DNA of 64,000 nucleotides from JBKBRC01 sp046292345 (GCA_046292345.1 JBKBRC010000006.1:1-64000), one strand, 5' to 3'. Shown: positions 24,526-33,208, numbered from the stretch's first letter. The notes: generated by a model from the sequence alone, not told the origin. Numbers and translations are program-made.

Positions 24526-27171
24526 TCAGTCGAGTCCGTGCCAGCAGGCCGGCCCGTGCACGTGCGTCAGGCCGTCGTGGCCGTCGGTGACGGCGGTGTC
24601 GAGGGCGAACGCCGTGCCCCCGCCGGCGGGACGTGCCACGCCGGCGCCGCGCGGGTCGAGGAGTTGGTCGATGCGCGCGGCGATGTCGGCCAGGTGGAGC
24701 CGCTCGGCGCGGCGGCTGTCGGCGCGGTAGCGCGCCTGCGCCTGCGCGACCTGCTGCCGGAGCGCGACGAGTTCGCCGCGGGCGAGCGGGCGCACGTCCG
24801 AGCGCGAGGCCGTGATGGGCGTGTTCTGGAAGCGGTTGAGCCCGAGCTGCGGGCCGGCGGGTGCGTCGTCGTTGAGCAGCACGCCCAGGCGGTCCACGTG
24901 CGCACGCTGGAGCGCGCGGCGGCTCGGGTCGATGGCCGCGCCCTGGGCGAGCTCACGCCAGAGCCCCGCGCGCACGTCCGCGAGCAGGTCCGCGGCGCGG
25001 TAGGCGTCCTCGCGCATGAACTCGGCCTCGAGCAGACGCGCGAGGCGTGGGAAGCTGAGCAGGTTGGCCAGCGTGCCCTCCTGGAAGGCGCGCACGCGCT
25101 CGACGGCGCCGGCAGGCTCGACGCGGCGCAGGAGCGAGGCATCGAGCAGCCAGTCCGGGCGTACGAAGCCCTCGCGCAGCAGGAACTGCACCGCCTCGCG
25201 CTGGCGCGCCGCCGGAACGGGCGTGAAGACCGCGCCGTCCTGGTCGGCCGTCTTGTGGTCCATGTGGACGCCCCCCACGACGCGCGTGACGTGCCCGAGG
25301 TAGCGGTTCCACTGCCCGACGATCTGGCCGTAGACCTCGTTCATCGTGCTGTAATCCTCGCCCGGCTCGGTCATCCAGGTCTGGAGGTTGGGCACGATGC
25401 GCTTGAGGTTGGCCAGCCCGTAGGTGGAGGCCCGCACGGGGTCGTCGCCGAGGTCCTCGGCCTGGCTGCGCGGATCGAACGGGTTGCCGAGCTGGTTGCC
25501 GAAGCGCAGGCGCGGGTCCTCGGCGGCGCGGCGCGTCATGGCGAGCAGGATCCGCCGCTCCTCCTCCTCCGACTGCGCGTCCGGGAAGTAGCGGTACCCC
25601 CACTCGATGGCCCACTTGTCGTAGAGCCCCACGCGCGGCATGACCTGCGTGACGCCGTCGCCAGGCTGCGCGATGTAGTTGAAGCGCGCGTAGTCCATGA
25701 TGGAGTACGCCGTGCCGTGCCGCGCGGTGTAGGTCGGCGAGCGGAGGCTGTCTACGGGGACCGCGTTGGAGGCGATGAAGTTGTGCGGCAGGCCGAGCGT
25801 GTGCCCGACCTCGTGCGCCGAGACGAACCGGATCAGCTCGCCCATCACGTCCTCGCGGAAGCGTGGCCCGCGCGCGTCGGGGTTGATGGCGGCCGTCTGC
25901 ACGAAGAACCAGTTGCGCAGCAGGTTCATCACGTTGTGGTACCACCCGATGTCGGACTCGATGATCTCGCCCGAGCGCGGGTCGGCCACGTGCGGGCCGT
26001 AGGCGTTCTCGATGTCCGACGCGAAGTAGCGGATGACGGAGTAGCGCGCATCCTCGGGGCTCCAGTCGGGGTCCTCCTCGGGGCTCGGCGGGTCGAGCGC
26101 GCGGATGGCGTTCTTGAAGCCGGCCGCCTCGAAGGCCACGTTCCAGTCCTCGACGCCCTGCTTGAGGTAGGGCCGCCACTGCATGGGCGTGGCCGGGTCG
26201 ATGTAGAACGTGATGGGCTTGACCGGCTCGACGAGCTCGCCGCGGCGGTACGCCTCGACGTCTCTGGGCTCGAGGCGCCAGCGGACGGCGTAGCGGCGCT
26301 GCTCGGCGCGCTGCGCGTCGAGCCCGTAGTCGGTCTGCGTGATGCCGAAGTAGCCCACGCGGGCATCGATGCGGCGCGGGCGCATGGGCTCCCGGGGTAG
26401 CAGCAGCAGCGAGTGCGCCATCTCGAGCGTGATCACGCCCGTGGCGGGGTTCGAGGGCGGCTGCCCCGCCTCGTACGTGAGCACGTTGCGGATCTCGACG
26501 TTGATCGGGTAGGCCGAGGCGCGCGTGAGGTAGGAGCGCGCCGGGTCGAGGCGGCGCACGCGGAACTGCTCGCGCCGGCCGCTCTGCAGGCCGAGGGCCG
26601 GCACGTCGGTCGTGAAGAGCTCCGTCAGTTCGACGACGGCCGAGGCCGAGTCGGGCCCGAAGGCGCGGATAGGCAAGCGCGCCAGGATCGGCTCGAACGA
26701 GGACGCCTGTACGGCCTGCGCGATCGGCAGGCTGTCGGCGGCGACGATGTTGTAGCGCAGCGTGCGCAGCAGCAGGTGGTTGCCCTGCCGCTCGAAACGG
26801 ACGAGCTGGTTGCCGGAGCTCTCGCCCCCGTACCCGATGCCCTCGGCCGTGCGCGCGATGCGCGACTTGAGCAGCATGTCGCGGCCGAGGAGCGAGTCGG
26901 GCACCTCGGCGAGCAGCTTGGCGCCGTCGTCCTGGAGGTGGAGCGTGAGCAGGCCGCGCCGCGTGACGGTGCCCGGGGTGATGACGCTCGCGTACGGGCG
27001 CGGGCCCTGGTTGGCCTGGGCGCCGCCGCGAGCGGCCTGCCCGCCGGCCTGAGCGCCGGCCTGGGCAGCCCCGTTGGCCGCCGGCGCGGGGGCGACGGGC
27101 GCCGAGGGCCGCGCCCCCGAGCAACCGGCTACGCCGAGAAGAACGAGGGAGAGGAGTACGAACCTCTGCAT
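24526..27171 (-). CDS. Zinc-dependent metalloprotease (DUF5117/DUF5118 family) lipoprotein
   Basis: 881 residues. A signal peptide with lipobox (VLLGVAGC) and an Ala/Gly/Gln-rich linker precede a DUF5118/DUF5117 region (about 65-400). The metzincin-type zinc site is HEVGHTLGLPHN (HEVGH at 453-457), followed by a Met-turn-like SIMDYARFNY. A DUF4953-type C-terminal domain completes the protein; the ending is His-rich (HDGLTHVHGPACWHGLD). This architecture is characteristic of Bacteroidota and relatives and is thought to act on extracellular protein. The start at 27171 gives the lipoprotein signal. Much longer in-frame upstream readings cross other genes and are rejected. Confidence 0.9.
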   Translation of the reverse strand: MQRFVLLSLVLLGVAGCSGARPSAPVAPAPAANGAAQAGAQAGGQAARGGAQANQGPRPYASVITPGTVTRRGLLTLHLQDDGAKLLAEVPDSLLGRDMLLKSRIARTAEGIGYGGESSGNQLVRFERQGNHLLLRTLRYNIVAADSLPIAQAVQASSFEPILARLPIRAFGPDSASAVVELTELFTTDVPALGLQSGRREQFRVRRLDPARSYLTRASAYPINVEIRNVLTYEAGQPPSNPATGVITLEMAHSLLLLPREPMRPRRIDARVGYFGITQTDYGLDAQRAEQRRYAVRWRLEPRDVEAYRRGELVEPVKPITFYIDPATPMQWRPYLKQGVEDWNVAFEAAGFKNAIRALDPPSPEEDPDWSPEDARYSVIRYFASDIENAYGPHVADPRSGEIIESDIGWYHNVMNLLRNWFFVQTAAINPDARGPRFREDVMGELIRFVSAHEVGHTLGLPHNFIASNAVPVDSLRSPTYTARHGTAYSIMDYARFNYIAQPGDGVTQVMPRVGLYDKWAIEWGYRYFPDAQSEEEERRILLAMTRRAAEDPRLRFGNQLGNPFDPRSQAEDLGDDPVRASTYGLANLKRIVPNLQTWMTEPGEDYSTMNEVYGQIVGQWNRYLGHVTRVVGGVHMDHKTADQDGAVFTPVPAARQREAVQFLLREGFVRPDWLLDASLLRRVEPAGAVERVRAFQEGTLANLLSFPRLARLLEAEFMREDAYRAADLLADVRAGLWRELAQGAAIDPSRRALQRAHVDRLGVLLNDDAPAGPQLGLNRFQNTPITASRSDVRPLARGELVALRQQVAQAQARYRADSRRAERLHLADIAARIDQLLDPRGAGVARPAGGGTAFALDTAVTDGHDGLTHVHGPACWHGLD

Positions 27172-27227
27172 CGGGTCTGAGGGGTGTGGTGGGAGGAAAC
27201 GGAATCTAGCAGGTCCGGGCCGGTCGC

Positions 27228-28532
27228 CTAGCGCGCCAGCGCGCTCTGGACGGCCACGAGGCGGTCGGTGCCGCGCTGCGGGTCGGCCAGGAAGACGAGC
27301 GCCGTGAAGAGCGCCGGCTGTCCGAGCGCGACCTGGCGGCGGCGCGGCGGGTCGTCCGGAGCGGCGTAGGCGTATGCGTAGCGGCCCTGCTTGAGGCGCA
27401 GCGTAGCCTCGTAGCGGGCCTGCTCGGGCAGCCATGTCATCTGGCCCTCGGGGCGGAGCTGCCAGTCGGTGAACGGCCCGTGGACGAAGACGGGCCCGGG
27501 CGAGGGGCGCCCGTCCGGCGGGGCGTAGCGGAACGTGACATCGGCATACTCGGCGTCGGTGTCGCCCTGGCCGCCGTCGGCGAACGCGGAGCGGATGCGC
27601 GCGCGGCCCGAGAGGTCGTCGTCCCGGAGGTCGCGCGCGAAAAGCCCCGCGTCGACGCGCAGGCGGACGGCCGGCGGGCGCGCCGCCAGGTCGGCCTCGT
27701 CCACGTCCGGCCCGACCGAGAGGCGGCCGAGGTCGAACGTGAACAGGGGCGGCGCCGGCGCGAACGCCTCGCTGCGCGGCAGCAGGAACTGGTAGAGCGC
27801 GAGCCCGACGAGCCCCGGCTCGGGCGCGCAGCGCAGACGGTCCAGGCGGCCGTTGCGGGCGAAGCACGCCGTGTACTGGAACGCCTCGAAGCCGGCCAGG
27901 CGCGCGCCCGGCCGCACGCGCGCCGCCGGCTGGATCGTCACGCCGGCGCCGCCGGCCAGCGCCGTCCCGAAGAACAGCTCGGCCTCGGCCGACTGCTCGC
28001 TCACCCAGAACGGGATCTCGAAGAGCGCCTCGGTCTCGCCGGGCTCGGTCACGCGCAGGCGGTAGGCGCCGCTGAGCCGGAAGCCGATGGTGGCGTTGGG
28101 GAAAGTGTAGCGGTAGTGGACGTACGAGACGGCCGTGTTGCCCGAGACGCGGTAGCCAAGCAGGTCGTCGCGGTCGAAGCTGGTCAGGAACTCGGTCGGC
28201 AGCAGGTCCGGGCGGCCCTGCCGGTCCGTGTGCACGAACTCGACCGAGAGCGGCCGGCCGGTGCCGGCCTCGAGCAGGTCGAAGGCGAGCGTGAGCGTCT
28301 CGCCGGGCGCAAGCGTCAGGATGGGCAGCGACGCCTCGTCGCCGGTGCGGTAGAGCTGCACGGTGCGCACGCGCGCGTCGCGGGCGGCCGTCTCGGCGCC
28401 GGGCGCGCGTTCCCCGAGCGCGTCGAGCCGCGCCGCTTCCTCGGGCGTCAGGCAGCCCCCGGCCGTGCTTCCGATCAGGAGGCCCGCAACGAGGCAGGCG
28501 AGAAAGCGGACGGCGGAGCGCGGGCGCGGCAT
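27228..28532 (-). CDS. DUF5103 lipoprotein, type IX secretion system plug protein
   Basis: 434 residues with a lipoprotein-like signal (FLACLVAGLLIGSTAGGC). The DUF5103 layout is present: an N-terminal beta domain (VRTVQLYRTGDEASLPILTLAPGETLTLAFDLLE), the signature region SVEFVHTDRQGRPDLLPTEFLTSF...YVHYRYTFPNATIGFRLSGAYRL, and a C-terminal carbohydrate-binding-like module (VFVHGPFTDWQ...YEATLRLKQGRYAYAYA). The family is the 'plug' that associates with the outer-membrane type IX translocon in Bacteroidota. No other type IX genes are in the window. A TATCTT -10-like box lies at 28555-28560, just upstream of the ATG at 28532. Confidence 0.85.
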   Translation of the reverse strand: MPRPRSAVRFLACLVAGLLIGSTAGGCLTPEEAARLDALGERAPGAETAARDARVRTVQLYRTGDEASLPILTLAPGETLTLAFDLLEAGTGRPLSVEFVHTDRQGRPDLLPTEFLTSFDRDDLLGYRVSGNTAVSYVHYRYTFPNATIGFRLSGAYRLRVTEPGETEALFEIPFWVSEQSAEAELFFGTALAGGAGVTIQPAARVRPGARLAGFEAFQYTACFARNGRLDRLRCAPEPGLVGLALYQFLLPRSEAFAPAPPLFTFDLGRLSVGPDVDEADLAARPPAVRLRVDAGLFARDLRDDDLSGRARIRSAFADGGQGDTDAEYADVTFRYAPPDGRPSPGPVFVHGPFTDWQLRPEGQMTWLPEQARYEATLRLKQGRYAYAYAAPDDPPRRRQVALGQPALFTALVFLADPQRGTDRLVAVQSALAR

Positions 28533-28634
28533 GGCGGGGGCAGAACTCGGGGCCAAGATAGGCTCCGAGCCTCCCGCCGTGAGGGCCAATTACCGTCCCA
28601 CCGACCCCAGGGAGCCTGCGCGGGGCGCGCCTCT

Positions 28635-30878
28635 TCATTCCCCTGGAGGGTTGGCGGCCGCACGCCATGCGATCCGCGTCCGCAGGTCGCGCACGACCTC
28701 GGCCGGCCCCTCGGCGCCGACCGCACGGTAGGCCGCCTCGGCCTGCGCCGCGAGCCGCTCGGCCTCGCGCAGGCGACCGGCGCGGTAGGCCATGCCTGCC
28801 GCCTGCGCCGTGAGGAAGCGCGCCACGCCCGCGCGCTCGCCCGCCGCAACGCGCCGCGTGGCCGCCCCCCGGTACCGCGCGAGGCGCCCGAAGGCCTGCT
28901 CGAACGCCCCGGCCTCGGCCTCGAGGAGCGCCGCGAGGACCTGCGCCGCAGGGTCCGGCCAGACGCCCAGGCGCGCGGCCCGGCTCTGCAGCGCCGCCGA
29001 GTCGGACGGGACGGCCAGCAGAGGCCGCAGCGCCTCCGGGCCGAGTGCCGCGCGCAGCGCCAGGCGCGCCCGCGCGGCAGACGCGTAAGGCGGCAGCGCG
29101 CCGAGTGCGGCGGCGTAGGCGCTGTCGGCCGAAGGGGTGCCGGCCAGACGGCGGGCATCGCCGAGAGCCTGCCAGCGCGCGGGCGAAGCCGGGAAGGCCT
29201 CGGGTTTCAGGTCCGCCGCGACGGCAGCCGGCGGGCGGGCGCCCTCGGCCAGGTCGAGCGCCGCCAGGCCGAGCAGGGCCGGCTCGTGGCCCGGCGCGCG
29301 TGCGCGGGCGGCCGCGAACGCCGCGCGGGCGGCCGCGGCGTCGCCCGCGCGTACGGCCGCCTGCCCGGCGCGCGTGAGGCGGACGTGCCGCGGGACGTGG
29401 TGCGGGCAGCGCACCTCGAACAGCGACGGCGCGCCGAAGCGCCACGCCGCGACGGCCGCGGCCTCGGCCGTGACGGGGACGGTGCGCACGTGTGCGGCCC
29501 ACTCCTCGGCGAGCGCCTCGAGCGAGCGCCCGTAGGGCGAGAACGACCCCGTACGGTAGGCCGCGCGCAGCGGCTCCGGCCCGTAGCGGTCGAGCAGCCA
29601 GCGCACGAACGCGCCGGCGGTGGTGTAGCTGACGCCGGCCCGCCCGGACCAGAAGCCCAGCGGCTGCATCGTGCGCGCGAGCGCGGCCGAGAGGTCTTCC
29701 GAGACGCCCCCCGACGCGTCCGCGTCCAGGCGCAGCGCGGCGGCGACCTGCTGCTCGGGCGCGGGGAGCCCGTCGGGCGGTTCGAGCGCCACCGCCAGGC
29801 CCTCGACGAGCCCGATGGCCCACGTCGCGCCCGTGACCGGATGCCCGAACGACTGGCTGAACGCGTGCGCGAGCTCGTGCCCGAACGAGGCGTCGAAGGC
29901 GGCGTCGAGCAGGTGCATCTGCGCGGGGCGCCGCCAGACCGGCGCCACGCTCGTCTCGCGCGCGCCCACGAGCCGCCCGCGCGCGTCGGGGTCGGGGTAG
30001 AGGAACGTCAGGAACGGTCCCGGCGGGGCGGTGCCGAGATCGGCCGCGAGGCGCGCGTAGCGGAAATGGTGCTCCTCGACAACCTGCGCGAGGCGGGTGG
30101 CGGACGTGCGCGCGGGATCGTAGTGGATCACGAACGGACCGCTGCGGACGGTCGCGCCGAGCGCGCGCGCCAGGCTTGCCTCGGACTGGTTGAGGCCGAG
30201 CGGCACGCGAAGCGCATACGCCAGCGCGAGCAGCACGCCTACGAGAGACAGGGCCAGCCAGATCGGACGGCGGCGCGCCGGCGGGCGGCGCAGGGCCGTC
30301 CCGAGCAGGACCAGCCCGAGCGTCCACAGCACCGTCAGCGCGCGGAAGACGAACAGGCCGGGTCGGATGGCCAGCTCCTCGTCGTAGATCGGCCCGAGGA
30401 CGCCGCCGAAGACGTGGTTGTAGGTGAAAAACTGCGGGTGCAGCAGCAGGTCGAACGCGACCCCGCTGAGCCCTACCAGCACCCCCCCGGCCACGAGCAG
30501 CGCGCCCGCGAAACGCCCGCCTCGGGCCGCGAGCGCCCACGCCGCCGCGACTCCCAGCGGCGCGCTCGGCACGGCGAGCACGCCGAAGAGCAGCAGACCG
30601 AGCGCGTAGCCGCAGTTGGGGCGCCACAGGAGCGAGAGCGTCAGCAGGGCAAGTGGGACGCCAAGCAGCGCCACGTGTCGCTGCGTCACGCGTCCGAGCG
30701 GCTCACCCCGCCGGAACGCTCCCACTCCGGACAGTCCGGCCACGAAGAACGCCGCCCCCCCTACGACCGCCGACGACTCGGCGTGCAGCACGCCGAAGAC
30801 GGGCACAGGCCAGAGCGCGGCGCAAACGGCCGCGTAGGCCGCCGCCGGCCCCCACAGCGCGCGGCGGGGCGGCGTCAC
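28635..30878 (-). CDS. Polytopic membrane metallopeptidase with TPR-like tail
   Basis: 747 residues. The first ~230 contain seven or so hydrophobic helices (PVFGVLHAESSAVVGGAAFF, ALLGVPLALLTLSLLW and others). A soluble peptidase-MA-like domain follows with HELAH (334-338) and a downstream VEGLAVALE helix carrying the likely third ligand. The last ~230 residues are Ala-rich paired helices resembling TPR repeats. I know of no named protein with this order. Membrane embedding plus a gluzincin motif suggests proteolysis at the membrane, but this is inference. The ATG at 30878 opens MTPPRRALWGPAAAYA. A stop-codon minisatellite of the upstream DUF3078 gene lies before it. Confidence 0.72.
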   Translation of the reverse strand: MTPPRRALWGPAAAYAAVCAALWPVPVFGVLHAESSAVVGGAAFFVAGLSGVGAFRRGEPLGRVTQRHVALLGVPLALLTLSLLWRPNCGYALGLLLFGVLAVPSAPLGVAAAWALAARGGRFAGALLVAGGVLVGLSGVAFDLLLHPQFFTYNHVFGGVLGPIYDEELAIRPGLFVFRALTVLWTLGLVLLGTALRRPPARRRPIWLALSLVGVLLALAYALRVPLGLNQSEASLARALGATVRSGPFVIHYDPARTSATRLAQVVEEHHFRYARLAADLGTAPPGPFLTFLYPDPDARGRLVGARETSVAPVWRRPAQMHLLDAAFDASFGHELAHAFSQSFGHPVTGATWAIGLVEGLAVALEPPDGLPAPEQQVAAALRLDADASGGVSEDLSAALARTMQPLGFWSGRAGVSYTTAGAFVRWLLDRYGPEPLRAAYRTGSFSPYGRSLEALAEEWAAHVRTVPVTAEAAAVAAWRFGAPSLFEVRCPHHVPRHVRLTRAGQAAVRAGDAAAARAAFAAARARAPGHEPALLGLAALDLAEGARPPAAVAADLKPEAFPASPARWQALGDARRLAGTPSADSAYAAALGALPPYASAARARLALRAALGPEALRPLLAVPSDSAALQSRAARLGVWPDPAAQVLAALLEAEAGAFEQAFGRLARYRGAATRRVAAGERAGVARFLTAQAAGMAYRAGRLREAERLAAQAEAAYRAVGAEGPAEVVRDLRTRIAWRAAANPPGE

Positions 30879-30940
30879 CGCAGGACCCGGCCAGGCCGCA
30901 CGGAACGCCCCGGAGCCGCGCCGCGCACCGCCGCGCCGCT

Positions 30941-31045
30941 CATAGCAGCCCCGCTCATAGCAGCCCCGCTCATAGCAGCCCCGCTCATAGCAGCCCCGCT
31001 CATAGCAGCCCCGCTCATAGCAGCCCCGCTCATAGCAGCCCCGCT
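30941..31045. repeat. 15-bp stop-codon minisatellite
   Basis: Seven exact copies of catagcagccccgct. On the minus strand each 15-bp unit reads CTG CTA TGA GCG GGG in the frame of the DUF3078 gene, so the last two codons and the stop of that gene are repeated. Eight TGA stops result (31045 and every 15 bp down to 30940). Confidence 0.95.
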
Positions 31046-31935
31046 CATAGCAGCGTCATCGTCAGCCCGACCGAGAGCACCTCGCGCAGCTGGACGCGCG
31101 CGCTCACGTCGCGGTCGTAGAGCGCGACCGTGTCCAGGTTCACCGAGAGCAGACCGTTGACCCGGAGCGCGAGCGTGTTCTCCCAGACGAGGTCTGGGGC
31201 GGCCTGCGCCACCTGCGTGAACGCCTGAAACGCGGCCAGCCGCGAGCGCAGGCGTACGCCCTGCGCGATCCGCCGGTCGAGCGCCGCCTCGGCGTCGAGC
31301 CCCGCCTCGAGGCGGACGAGTTGGCCGGGCGCGTTGCCGTGCACCGGCCGCAGGCGCTCGACCGCGACGACGGTCTGCTTGAGGCCGACTCCCGCGCGCC
31401 CCACGAAGTCCCCGCCCGGACGCACCGTCGCCCCCACGGACTGCGTCAGCACGGCCGGGGCGGCGAAGCTCGAGACCCGCAGCCGCTCCCCCGGCACGAC
31501 GGGCAGCGTCGGGTAGGCTGCCGGCGAGGGGTTGTAGTCGAAGCCGGGCGCGAACTGCGACTGCGCCGTGACGCGCACCGAGGGCCGCAGCGCACGGCCG
31601 GTCTCGTGCTCGAGCGCGAAGCCGTAGCGGAAGCGGTCGTCGGCTTTGCGGAACGCGAGCGTGTCCTGCTGCAGCAGCCCAAACGAGGCGCGGAACTCGT
31701 GAGCCTGCCGCAGCCTCCCGTTGACACGCGCGAAGTCTGCCTCGCCGGCGAGCGCGACGGCCAGCGCGCTCGCGCCACCTTCCTGCCAGTTGGCAAACGC
31801 GGTCTGGCTGCCCGAGAGTCGTACGATGGCGCGGCTGAACCAGCCGTCGTCGGTTCCGAGCGTGTCGCCGGGGAGGCGCTGGGCGCTGGCCGAGGCCGCG
31901 CAGCCGAGCGCGGCGAGCACAAGGAGGACGCGCAT
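31045..31935 (-). CDS. DUF3078 outer-membrane protein
   Basis: 296 residues with a signal peptide (MRVLLVLAALGCAASASAQ). The sequence is a series of amphipathic strands. The DUF3078 hallmark near the start (LSGSQTAFANWQEGGASALAVALAGEADF) is followed by barrel-like repeats and an ending of VQLREVLSVGLTMTLL. The family is Bacteroidota-specific, predicted outer-membrane and of unknown role. The ATG at 31935 begins the signal peptide. The stop is the first of eight tandem in-frame stops created by a 15-bp repeat. The Hc1 terminator lies 50 bp upstream, so this gene needs its own promoter. Confidence 0.82.
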   Translation of the reverse strand: MRVLLVLAALGCAASASAQRLPGDTLGTDDGWFSRAIVRLSGSQTAFANWQEGGASALAVALAGEADFARVNGRLRQAHEFRASFGLLQQDTLAFRKADDRFRYGFALEHETGRALRPSVRVTAQSQFAPGFDYNPSPAAYPTLPVVPGERLRVSSFAAPAVLTQSVGATVRPGGDFVGRAGVGLKQTVVAVERLRPVHGNAPGQLVRLEAGLDAEAALDRRIAQGVRLRSRLAAFQAFTQVAQAAPDLVWENTLALRVNGLLSVNLDTVALYDRDVSARVQLREVLSVGLTMTLL

Positions 31936-31986
31936 GAGGCGAGGAAACGGTCGTGAAGGGGAGGGTGACGGGGCGAAGGGGGGCGG

Positions 31987-32019
31987 CAAAAAGAAAGGGC
32001 CGTGCGACACGCACGGCCC
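31987..32019 (-). terminator. Rho-independent terminator of the Hc1 gene
   Basis: Perfect 9-bp stem (31997-32005 with 32011-32019) and 5-nt loop; on the minus strand it is followed by TTTCTTTTT. It lies 43 bp after the Hc1 stop. Confidence 0.9.
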
Positions 32020-32061
32020 CGACCGCAAGCGGCCACCGGGCGGCCGAGACCACCCGTGCGG

Positions 32062-32241
32062 TCACTCGGCGTTCTTGCGGTCCTGTACGTCCTGGCGGAT
32101 CTCCTGCGCGAGCGCCTTCAGGTCCTGCATGCCCTTGCGGATGCGAGTACCGGCCGCCTTGTTGTTCTTCTCGTAGAACTTCTTGAAGTCGTCCTCCAGG
32201 CTGGCCACGTGCTGCTGGAGCTTGCTGTAGTGTTCGGACAT
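32062..32241 (-). CDS. Histone H1-like nucleoid protein, Hc1 type
   Basis: 59 residues, not long enough for most automatic calls. Translation begins MSEHYSKLQQHVASLEDDF and includes KKFYEKNNKAAGTRIRKGMQ, then DLKALAQEIRQDVQDRKNAE. This closely matches the Hc1-like 'histone H1' small proteins of Bacteroidota and Chlamydiae, though it lacks the long basic tail of chlamydial Hc1. It probably binds DNA and compacts or organises the nucleoid. It is a single-gene unit with its own promoter (32305-32333) and strong terminator, which fits a highly expressed protein. Codon choice is noticeably restricted (AAG, CTG, CAG), again suggesting high expression. Confidence 0.9.
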   Translation of the reverse strand: MSEHYSKLQQHVASLEDDFKKFYEKNNKAAGTRIRKGMQDLKALAQEIRQDVQDRKNAE

Positions 32242-32304
32242 CGGGATGAGGCGATGGGAGTGAGTGGGAGGCGCGACCGTCAGGCGGGCCGCTGTGCGGA
32301 GATC

Positions 32305-32333
32305 AACTTACCGTGCGGGCGTGCGCCGGTCAA
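32305..32333 (-). promoter_or_regulatory. Predicted promoter of the Hc1 gene
   Basis: On the minus strand TTGACC (-35, 32328-32333), a 17-bp spacer and TAAGTT (-10, 32305-32310). This is the best sigma-70-like match I see in the window, about 64 bp before the ATG. Confidence 0.75.
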
Positions 32334-32379
32334 GAAATTCGCCCCCTGGAGGCTGAAATGGGCGGATCGGGAGGGCGAA

Positions 32380-33090
32380 TCACGAGGCCGCCTCGGAGGC
32401 GGTGGCCGGCCGCTCGGAGACCGCTATCCCGGGCGGCTGGGCCTCGGGGCCGGCCAGGCTGCCCGGCGGCGCCAGCCGCAGCGGGAGCCCCGAAGCGGCG
32501 AGGCGGGCGAAACCCTCCGGGTCTCCGGCGAGCGCAGCGGCCTCGGCCGGCGCGGCCCGCTCGGGGAGGCGCCCCGTCGCTGAGCGGGCGAGCGCGACGA
32601 GCGTCCCGCCGGTCGCACGGGCGAGCGCGGCGGCGGCGGCGGCGGGGTCCACTTCGCGCAGCGGCGCCGTCACCTCGCCGCGCACGAGCGCCAGCACCGC
32701 CGGCACGGCGCCCTGCCGCGCGAGCGCGGCCACCCAGGCGGCCCCGGGCGCCTCGAGCGCCCCATCAGCAGTGGCGCGCAGCAGCCCCCTGTCGGCGCCG
32801 GTCACGCGCAGCGCCGAGACGCCGGCCTCGTTGAGCGCGTGCACGAGGCGCCGCGAGAGCTCGCGCCCGGCCCGGGCGACCGTCTCGGCGTCGTCTGCGT
32901 GCGCCAGGCGGAGCACGCCGCCCTCGCGGGCCGGCTCGCGACCAGACCCCTCGAGCGCCAGTTCGGCCGCCTCGCCCGTCCCGTGCACGAGTACGAGCGG
33001 ATGGGCGCACGCCTTTGCGATACGCGCGAAGCGGTCTATGAAGAGCGGGTCGCCGAGGTGGTAGGCGTCGAGGTAGACGATGAGGAGCAT
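32380..33090 (-). CDS. Acetylglutamate kinase-like (amino-acid kinase fold) protein
   Basis: 236 residues. Order and spacing follow acetylglutamate kinase: PLVLVHGTGEAAEL for the glycine loop, LAHADDAETVARAGRELSRRLVHALNEAGVSALRVTGADRGLLRA for the RVTD...lvalLn..G...GLsG.D..ll block, GAVPAVLAL for 'giiPVi', and VDPAAAAAALARATGGTLVALARSATGRL for 'iNaD.aAa.iA.aL.a.kLi.ltd..Gvl'. Several key residues differ (HGTGE for HGGG, weak N-terminal lysine motif, no clear NAD), so catalytic activity is uncertain. No arginine genes are adjacent; it is divergent from dnaE. It could be a diverged ArgB or LysZ-like kinase. Confidence 0.6.
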   Translation of the reverse strand: MLLIVYLDAYHLGDPLFIDRFARIAKACAHPLVLVHGTGEAAELALEGSGREPAREGGVLRLAHADDAETVARAGRELSRRLVHALNEAGVSALRVTGADRGLLRATADGALEAPGAAWVAALARQGAVPAVLALVRGEVTAPLREVDPAAAAAALARATGGTLVALARSATGRLPERAAPAEAAALAGDPEGFARLAASGLPLRLAPPGSLAGPEAQPPGIAVSERPATASEAAS

Positions 33091-33182
33091 GGGCGGAAGC
33101 GGCTGAGACGCGGGTGCCGGCGGGCAGGGGTACCGATGCGCGGCGGCGGGGTTGCACGCCATTCCTGGCGTCCTTCGCAGGC

Positions 33183-33208
33183 CCCGGGGAACATCCGCAT
33201 TCCCCGGG
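33183..33208. promoter_or_regulatory. Inverted repeat upstream of dnaE
   Basis: Perfect 9-bp arms (cccggggaa at 33183-33191, ttccccggg at 33200-33208) with an 8-nt loop, 75 bp before the dnaE ATG. No T run follows, so an operator or mRNA-leader structure is more likely than a terminator. Function unknown. Confidence 0.45.

Noticed and set aside
24526..30627. A continuous 2033-residue minus-strand frame
   Set aside because: Only the part below 27171 is the metalloprotease. The rest is out of frame with the well-supported DUF5103 and membrane peptidase genes.
27480..31160. 1226-residue plus-strand open frame
   Set aside because: Arg/Glu/Gly-rich antisense shadow of the genes on the minus strand, with no recognisable domain.
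30875..32065. Open frame encoding (MSGAA) repeats
   Set aside because: It is the DUF3078 stop repeat read in another frame; the upstream part is antisense-like and lacks features.
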